DNA from: Diaphorobacter limosus
Lineage (GTDB): Bacteria; Pseudomonadota; Gammaproteobacteria; Burkholderiales; Burkholderiaceae_C
Reading direction: 5' to 3'
Length of the DNA stretch: 64,000 nt
Assembly (NCBI RefSeq): GCF_033100095.1
Contig: NZ_CP136921.1
Coordinates: 590,501 to 654,500 of the forward strand
Shown: piece after piece, positions 59,186-64,000 of the stretch
How the letters are laid out: each line of letters opens with the position of its first letter
Numbering within the stretch: the first letter of the stretch is position 1
The notes under the pieces: generated by a model
Database searches by the model: none
Seen by the model: only the letters and a program-made list of their open reading frames with translations
What the model was told of the DNA's origin: nothing
Position numbers and translations under genes: made by a program

Positions 59186-60907
59186 ATGATCTCCGTGGAC
59201 CAGATCGTCGACCTGCACCTGCCGCAACTGCAGCGGCATCCGTGGCTGAGCAAAGGCGTGCGCGGCATGCTGCGCCGCCTGCTGCACGAGCAGAGCTTCC
59301 GCCATTTCGCCCAGCAGTACCCGCACCTGGAGGGCTTTCCGTTCGTCGAGCAGGTGCTGGAGCATTTCGCCTTCAGCTACGCGGTGCGCGACAACGAGCG
59401 CGAGCGCATTCCGGCGCGCGGGCGCGTGGTCATCATTGCCAACCACCCCCTGGGCTCGCTCGACGGGCTGGCGCTGCTCAACCTGGTGGGCAGCATCCGC
59501 AGCGACGTGAAGATCGTCGCCAACGGCCTGCTCGCCACGCTCGCGCCCCTCCAGCGCCTGCTGCTGCCGGTCACGGTGCTGGGCGGACACAGCGGCGCGC
59601 GGCAGCTCAAGGCCATCCTGGAGCACCTGCGCGGCGAGGGGGCAGTCATCATCTTCCCGGCCGGCGAGGTCTCGCGCCTGCGCCCGGGCGGCGTGCGCGA
59701 CGGGCGCTGGCACAGCGGCTTTCTGCGGATGGCGGCGCAGACGCAGGCGCCCATCGTGCCCATCCACATCGACGGCCGCAACTCGGCCCTGTTCTATGGC
59801 GCCTCCCTGTGCTACAAGCCGCTGGCCACGCTGCTGCTGGTGCAGGAGATGTTCGGCCAGCACCGCAAGAGCATAGCCCTGCGCATCGGCCACCCCATCC
59901 CGCACAGCAGCCACGGCGCCATGCCCTTGCCGGACGCGGCCAAGGCCAAGCTGTTCTGCAAGCACCTGTACCGTGTGGCGCAGGACAGGCCTGGCCTGCT
60001 GCACACCGAGACGGCTGTCGCCCATCCGGTGGACCGCAGTGCGCTGGCCCAGGCCGTGGGCGCCTGCGCACTGCTGGGGCAGACGCCGGACGGCAAGCGC
60101 ATCCACCTGTTCCGCGGCGCGCTGGACTCGCCCGTGCTGCGCGAAGTGGGGCGGCTGCGCGAGCTCGCCTTCCGGGCCGTCGGCGAGGGCAGCGGCCGGC
60201 GCCGCGACCTGGACCGCTACGACCTGATCTACGACCACCTCATCCTGTGGGATCCCCAGGATCTGGAGATCGTCGGCGCCTACCGCATGGTGCGCACGGC
60301 CGCGGTGGTGCAGGACCAGGGCGTAGAGGGGCTGTACACGCACAGCCTGTTCCAGTTCGGCCCGCGCATGGTGCCGTACCTGCAGCAGGGGCTGGAGCTG
60401 GGCCGCTCCTTCGTGCAGCCGCGCTACTGGGGCCGGCGCTCGCTCGACTACCTGTGGTTCGGCATCGGCGCCTACGTGCGGCGCTATCCCGAGTGCCGCT
60501 ACCTGTTCGGCCCGGTCTCGCTCTCGCGCGACATGCCCCAGGCGGCGCGCGATCTGCTGGTGCACCACTACCGCAGCCACTATGGCGAGCCCGGCGTGGC
60601 CGAGGCCCGCCGCCCCTACGTGCCGGGCAGCGATCTGGAGACGGTGGCGAGCGGCGACAGCAGCGCGGATTTCGTGCGCCTCAAGCACCTTCTGGCGCAC
60701 CTGGGCTGCAGCGTGCCCACGCTGTACAAGCAGTACACGGAAGTGGCCGAGCCGGGCGGCGTGCGCTTCCTGGACTTCGGCGTGGACCCGGAATTCAGCC
60801 ATTGCGTCGATGGCCTGGTGCTGGTGGACGTGCAGCAGCTCAAGGCCCAGCGGCGCGAGCGCTACATCGGGTCCGCAGGCACGGCGGGCGCGCTCACAGC
60901 CGCTTGA
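59186..60907 (+). CDS. Bifunctional acyltransferase, probable OlsF-like ornithine lipid synthase
   Basis: The 573-residue protein has two parts. Residues about 60-290 are a PlsC-type acyltransferase with VVIIANHPLGSLDGLALLNL (H-X5-D, as in the hemolysin-type subgroup), FPAGEVSRLRPGGVRDGRW and APIVPIHIDGRNS. Residues about 310-560 are a GNAT-like OlsB domain with RYDLIYDHLILWDPQDLEIV, GAYRMVRT, and GPVSLSRDMPQAARDLLVHH. OlsF proteins join lyso-ornithine-lipid O-acylation (N-terminal) and ornithine N-acylation (C-terminal). GGGAG precedes ATG 59186; ATG 59165 is an alternative. The stop overlaps the convergent argA end by 14 bases. Confidence 0.72.
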   Translation: MISVDQIVDLHLPQLQRHPWLSKGVRGMLRRLLHEQSFRHFAQQYPHLEGFPFVEQVLEHFAFSYAVRDNERERIPARGRVVIIANHPLGSLDGLALLNLVGSIRSDVKIVANGLLATLAPLQRLLLPVTVLGGHSGARQLKAILEHLRGEGAVIIFPAGEVSRLRPGGVRDGRWHSGFLRMAAQTQAPIVPIHIDGRNSALFYGASLCYKPLATLLLVQEMFGQHRKSIALRIGHPIPHSSHGAMPLPDAAKAKLFCKHLYRVAQDRPGLLHTETAVAHPVDRSALAQAVGACALLGQTPDGKRIHLFRGALDSPVLREVGRLRELAFRAVGEGSGRRRDLDRYDLIYDHLILWDPQDLEIVGAYRMVRTAAVVQDQGVEGLYTHSLFQFGPRMVPYLQQGLELGRSFVQPRYWGRRSLDYLWFGIGAYVRRYPECRYLFGPVSLSRDMPQAARDLLVHHYRSHYGEPGVAEARRPYVPGSDLETVASGDSSADFVRLKHLLAHLGCSVPTLYKQYTEVAEPGGVRFLDFGVDPEFSHCVDGLVLVDVQQLKAQRRERYIGSAGTAGALTAA

Positions 60908-62240
60908 CCAGCACCTGGCTCTTGCGATCCCAGTTGTACTTGCGCTTGCGCGCCTCGGGCAGCCAGTCGGGCGCCACGGGCTGGAAGCCCCGCTTGATGA
61001 ACCAGTGCATGGTGCGCGTGGTCAGCACGAAGATGCTGGCCAGGCCCAGCAGGCGCGCGCGCTGCTCTATGCGCTTGAGCAGCTTTTCACCGTCACCCGT
61101 GCCCTGGCTGTTGGGCGAGACGGTGACGGCGGCCATTTCGGCGGTGTTCGCCTCGGGGTAGGGGTAGAGCGCGGCGCAGCCAAAGATCACGCCGTCATGT
61201 TCGATCACGGTGTAAGCCGAGATATCGCGCTCGATCTCGGTGCGGTCGCGCTTGACCAGGGTGCCGTCGCGCTCGAAGGGCTCGATCAATTGCAGGATGC
61301 CGCCCACGTCGTCAATCGTGGCCTCGCGCATTTCCTCCAGCTTTTCATCGACGACCATGGTGCCGATGCCGTCGTGCACGTAGATCTCCAGCAGCAGGGC
61401 GCCGTCGCGCGCGAAGGGCAGGATATGGCTGCGATCCACGCCATGCTCGCAGGCGCGTATGCAGTGCTGCAGGTAGAACCCCATGTCGGTGGGCTGCTGC
61501 GCCGGGGGCAGCTGCGCCAGCAGCTGGCGCGCGGCGGCCAGGGGCAGCTCGGTGTCTATGGGGTTGTCCTCGCCCTCGGGCTCCAGGGGCTTGGTGCGTA
61601 TGCCGCTCACCTCGGTCAAAAACAGCAGCTTGTCGGCCTTGAGCTCGCTGGCCACGCGCGTGGCCACCTCCTCCATGGCCAGGTTGAAGGCCTCGCCCGT
61701 GGGCGAGAAGCCAAACGGCGAGATGAGCACCATGGCCTCGGAGGCCAGCGTGCGGCGTATGCCTTCCACGTCCACCTTGCGCACCAGGCCGGTGTGCTGG
61801 AAGTCCACCCCATCGACGATGCCCACCGGCCGTGCGGTCAGGAAGTTGCCCGAGATCACACGCACGCGCGAGCCCGCCATGGGGGTGTTGGGCAGGCCCT
61901 GGCTGAAGGCGGCCTCGATTTCGTAGCGCAGCTGGCCCGCGGCCTCCTGGGCGCAGTCCAGCGCGATCGGATCGGTGATGCGCATGCCGAGCGAGTAGCG
62001 TGCGGCATGCCCCTTGGCCGCCAGCTGTTCGTTGACCTGCGGGCGAAAGCCGTGCACCAGCACGATCTTCACGCCCATGGCCTGGATCAAGGCCAGATCC
62101 TGCACGATGTTCTGCAGCTTGCCCGCGGCAATGGCTTCGCCCGTCAGCCCCACCACAAAGGTCTGGTGCCGGAACTTGTGGATATACGGCGCCACGGAGC
62201 GGAACCAGGGAACGAAGGTGAAGTTGAAGACCGTGGACAT
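60894..62240 (-). CDS. argA: N-acetylglutamate synthase
   Basis: ArgA makes N-acetylglutamate, the first step of arginine synthesis, and is usually inhibited by arginine. The 448-residue protein has the amino-acid kinase-like domain (FVVGLTGEAIAAGKLQNIVQ; VKIVLVHGFRPQVNEQL) and a C-terminal GNAT domain (AAVTVSPNSQGTGDGEKLLK ... RTMHWFIKRGFQPV). ATG 62240 fits the family start MSTVFNFTFVPWFRSVAPYI. The 208 bases between it and the PEP-CTERM gene hold nothing that I can recognise. Confidence 0.96.
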   Translation of the reverse strand: MSTVFNFTFVPWFRSVAPYIHKFRHQTFVVGLTGEAIAAGKLQNIVQDLALIQAMGVKIVLVHGFRPQVNEQLAAKGHAARYSLGMRITDPIALDCAQEAAGQLRYEIEAAFSQGLPNTPMAGSRVRVISGNFLTARPVGIVDGVDFQHTGLVRKVDVEGIRRTLASEAMVLISPFGFSPTGEAFNLAMEEVATRVASELKADKLLFLTEVSGIRTKPLEPEGEDNPIDTELPLAAARQLLAQLPPAQQPTDMGFYLQHCIRACEHGVDRSHILPFARDGALLLEIYVHDGIGTMVVDEKLEEMREATIDDVGGILQLIEPFERDGTLVKRDRTEIERDISAYTVIEHDGVIFGCAALYPYPEANTAEMAAVTVSPNSQGTGDGEKLLKRIEQRARLLGLASIFVLTTRTMHWFIKRGFQPVAPDWLPEARKRKYNWDRKSQVLVKRL

Positions 62241-62448
62241 GGTGGCTTGGGCGTGGGCGGGCGAGCAAAGGCAAAAAAGCCTGCGAACCCCAGGCCACCC
62301 AGGCGGTGGTTACGGCGTCGGCAAGCGAAGCGCGCAGTTTAGCGGCTGCGTGGGCGCCTTGTGTGCGCGTGCGGCGTCCAGGATCTGCCCGGCAGTGTGG
62401 AGCGGCGCAGATACGCGACCGACGTCGTGTTGAAGGCGTTGTCGTGAC

Positions 62449-63135
62449 TCAGCTGCGACGCCTGCGCAGGGTGGCGCCGAGTGTGAAAAGCGCCAAGGAG
62501 ATGAGAGCTACCGATCCCGGTTCTGGAACCGCGTTGCCGTTACCTTGGCCGATCGCGCCCACAGTGAATCCATGCCAGTTCTCGGTGGTATGTGTGAATG
62601 TCACCGAGCTATAGGTGCCCGGCAGACGGATCACGCCGTGAACTTCACCGTTGCCGAAGAAGCCGGTGCTGGTCGGGTTAAGGACTGGAGTCCCGTTGCC
62701 CCAATAGCCGGATCCGTAGCTCAAAACCTCGATCGGCACGCCGAAGTCGACGGTGTTGCCGTTCCAGCTCACGAGCGCAATCAGCGGATCGACGACAGGC
62801 TGTGAAAAGGTGATCGTGGCTGTCCCGCCGGTGCTCAGTGCGATGATGTCCGATGCGGGTGGTGCGTTGCCAGCCAGGCTGCTGAGATATGGCGCTGCCG
62901 GCGACCAGTAATTGGTGCCCCCCGTTGTCTGTGCGAACGCATAGGCGCCGGTAAAGGTGACGCCGACATGCGCACCGTTGATGTCGAGGTCGCCAAAAAC
63001 CTGGCTTGCAGCGGCACTCGTGTTTGTCCAATCAGTCCAGGAAACCGTCGCTGCCTGGGCGGCGCTTGCACAACCGAACGCCAATGCGATCGCTGTTGCA
63101 ACGTAGAGGCCTGTCTTTTTGATTGCGTGCTTCAT
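62449..63135 (-). CDS. PEP-CTERM sorting-domain protein
   Basis: A 228-residue exported protein. It has a signal peptide (YVATAIALAFGCASAAQAAT), a beta-rich body with repeated Gly/Thr/Ser and Trp residues, and a C-terminal PEP-CTERM tail: NAVPEPGSVALISLALFTLG then ATLRRRRS. The tail is cut by exosortase, which implies an EPS/exosortase locus elsewhere. The body resembles other secreted PEP-CTERM proteins of unknown function. A sigma-54 promoter (63175-63190) lies 40 bases upstream of ATG 63135. Confidence 0.92.
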   Translation of the reverse strand: MKHAIKKTGLYVATAIALAFGCASAAQAATVSWTDWTNTSAAASQVFGDLDINGAHVGVTFTGAYAFAQTTGGTNYWSPAAPYLSSLAGNAPPASDIIALSTGGTATITFSQPVVDPLIALVSWNGNTVDFGVPIEVLSYGSGYWGNGTPVLNPTSTGFFGNGEVHGVIRLPGTYSSVTFTHTTENWHGFTVGAIGQGNGNAVPEPGSVALISLALFTLGATLRRRRS

Positions 63136-63174
63136 GGTTCATTCCTAGTGGCCGGTGATAGCTGCAACCAATAA

Positions 63175-63190
63175 AGCAATGATCGGGCCA
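63175..63190 (-). promoter_or_regulatory. Sigma-54 promoter of the PEP-CTERM gene
   Basis: On the minus strand TGGCCCGATCATTGCT has the -24 GG and -12 GC with exactly ten bases between, as in the TGGCACG-N4-TTGC consensus. It predicts a start about 28 bases before ATG 63135. Confidence 0.7.
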
Positions 63191-63289
63191 GAAATTCAAG
63201 TTATTGATTCTGCTTGGACGACGGCTCCAAACGCATGTCGTGTGTCAAATTTTTCGACAGTTTGATTCGGGGGATCAGAACGGCACGAG

Positions 63290-63835
63290 TTACCCAAGCA
63301 GCAGCTTTTGCACCAGATCTGCGGCCGTGGAGGCGCTGTACTTGCGCATCAGCCGGGCGCGGTAGATCTCCACCGTACGGTGGCTGATGTCCAGGGCGCG
63401 GCCGATTTCCTTGGAGGTCATGCCCTCCAGCAGGCGCGCGGCCACCTCGCGCTCGCGCGCCGTGAGCTCGGCCTTCACGGGGCGCTGGGCGCTGAGGTCT
63501 TCAAAGCTCCAGATGCCCGAGGCATGCGGATCCTGGCGATCGAGGGCGCGGCCCGAGACATGGCACCAGAAGGTCTCGCCATTGGCGCGTTTCATGATGC
63601 GGCTGTCGGCGTAGTAGCCCCGGGCGTTGAGTATCGGGGCCATGCGCGCGCCCAGGCGCTCGTATTCATCGACGCTGGGGTAGAGAATCTGGAACGACTG
63701 GCCGATGAGCAGTTCGCGCGAGGCGCCAAACATCTCGCAGACCTGGCGGTTGCAGTCCACCATGGCGCGGTTGCGCGAGATCACCAGGCCCACGGGCGCC
63801 ATCTCGAAAGCCATGCGGTAATCGGCAAAGTCCAT
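63290..63835 (-). CDS. PAS-LuxR type transcriptional regulator
   Basis: A 181-residue regulator with a PAS domain (about residues 8-115, MAPVGLVISRNRAMVDCNRQ, ILNARGYYADSRIMKRANGE) and a C-terminal LuxR helix-turn-helix (LTAREREVAARLLEGMTSKE IGRALDISHRTVEIYRARLM). The PAS may bind a small molecule or cofactor; no receiver domain is present. It is divergent from a CoA-transferase gene with a strong inverted repeat in the gap, so it probably controls that catabolic operon. Confidence 0.92.
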   Translation of the reverse strand: MDFADYRMAFEMAPVGLVISRNRAMVDCNRQVCEMFGASRELLIGQSFQILYPSVDEYERLGARMAPILNARGYYADSRIMKRANGETFWCHVSGRALDRQDPHASGIWSFEDLSAQRPVKAELTAREREVAARLLEGMTSKEIGRALDISHRTVEIYRARLMRKYSASTAADLVQKLLLG

Positions 63836-63856
63836 GGTGGTGCAAGTCTTTAGGGA

Positions 63857-63882
63857 ATACTACGTAATCGAATACGTAGTAT
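63857..63882. promoter_or_regulatory. Inverted repeat operator between the LuxR-type gene and the CoA-transferase gene
   Basis: ATACTACGTA (63857-63866) and TACGTAGTAT (63873-63882) form a perfect 10-bp inverted repeat around 6 bases. Partial copies (CGTAGCGCATTCCCGTAGTA) follow up to about 63902. It lies 22 bases from the regulator start and 36 from the GTG at 63918. Confidence 0.7.
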
Positions 63883-63917
63883 CGTAGCGCATTCCCGTAG
63901 TACTTCAGGAGACAGTA

Positions 63918-64000
63918 GTGAAGAACAAGCTTTATTCATCGGCGGACGAGGCGCTCAAGGGCGTCGTGCAGGACGGCCAGTTGCTGGCCGTCGGTGGCTT
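63918..64000 (+). CDS. CoA-transferase subunit A, 5' part (cut by window end)
   Basis: The start is GTG 63918, with CAGGAGACA upstream, and the first 27 codons give KNKLYSSADEALKGVVQDGQ, then LLAVGGF. This is the N-terminus of a 3-oxoacid CoA-transferase alpha subunit (ScoA/AtoD type), with the conserved VGGF turn. The gene continues beyond the window, and a subunit B gene would be expected next. It would act in ketone-body or acetoacetate catabolism; the exact acid is unknown. Confidence 0.8.
   Translation, partial: MKNKLYSSADEALKGVVQDGQLLAVGG

Overview
This 64 kb window is a high-GC bacterial chromosome segment. It most likely comes from a betaproteobacterium of the order Burkholderiales, family Comamonadaceae (Acidovorax/Alicycliphilus/Comamonas-like). 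The basis is the gene order carA-carB-greA-DUF4149 / yhbY-rlmE-ftsH-folP-glmM, the ffs-dnaX-ybaB-recR cluster, the codon usage, and a short mosaic repeat (GATAGCTGCT...AAGCGCT...GAGGC) scattered through genes and gaps. The species is inferred from recall of such genomes, not from a search.

Left end (1-8,010): the 3' part of a MerR-type regulator gene is followed by tRNA-Pro(GGG), into which a 7.56 kb integrative element has inserted. The element is bounded by 47-bp direct repeats of the tRNA 3' end (attL 359-405, attR 7919-7965, one mismatch). It carries a tyrosine integrase, an AlpA/excisionase-like gene, a 26-bp repeat identical at both ends (likely integrase arm sites) and two small unknown genes. 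The middle is wrecked by nested insertion sequences: a truncated IS256-family copy, an IS21-family element with a frameshifted istB, an IS3-family remnant, and a complete IS256-family copy with an 8-bp target duplication.

Core block (8,080-23,300): carAB (pyrimidine/arginine precursor), greA, a DUF4149 membrane protein, a small glycosyltransferase, yhbY, rlmE, ftsH, folP, glmM, a MATE exporter, a membrane glycosyltransferase and rpmE2.

Metabolic and repair block (23,400-39,990): a PadR regulator faces a fused 2,4-dienoyl-CoA reductase / delta3,5-delta2,4-dienoyl-CoA isomerase gene, with two palindromic operators between them. Then come trxA-rho, an AddB-AddA recombination pair interrupted by a lower-GC secreted hydrolase gene, a LysR/SDR divergent pair and an HI0933-type flavoprotein.

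Replication and transport block (40,160-56,610): 4.5S RNA, dnaX (with an A9 slippage site that would yield a gamma form), ybaB, recR, a MAPEG protein, a methionine ABC transporter (metN, metI, metQ) split by a phosphoribosyltransferase gene, an NADPH-FMN reductase, a DHA2 exporter, an azoreductase/LysR pair, the sulfate ABC transporter (binding protein, cysT, cysW, cysA), dsbB and a bile-acid-symporter-like protein.

Right end (56,538-64,000): a GST, a GAF/HD-GYP signalling gene split by a frameshift, a likely bifunctional ornithine-lipid synthase (OlsF-like), argA, a PEP-CTERM exported protein with a sigma-54 promoter, and a PAS-LuxR regulator divergent from a CoA-transferase gene cut by the window end.

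The most interesting items are the fused beta-oxidation auxiliary enzyme with its operator pair, the dnaX A9 site, the in-frame mosaic repeats, the sigma-54 promoter on the PEP-CTERM gene, and the tRNA-Pro element.
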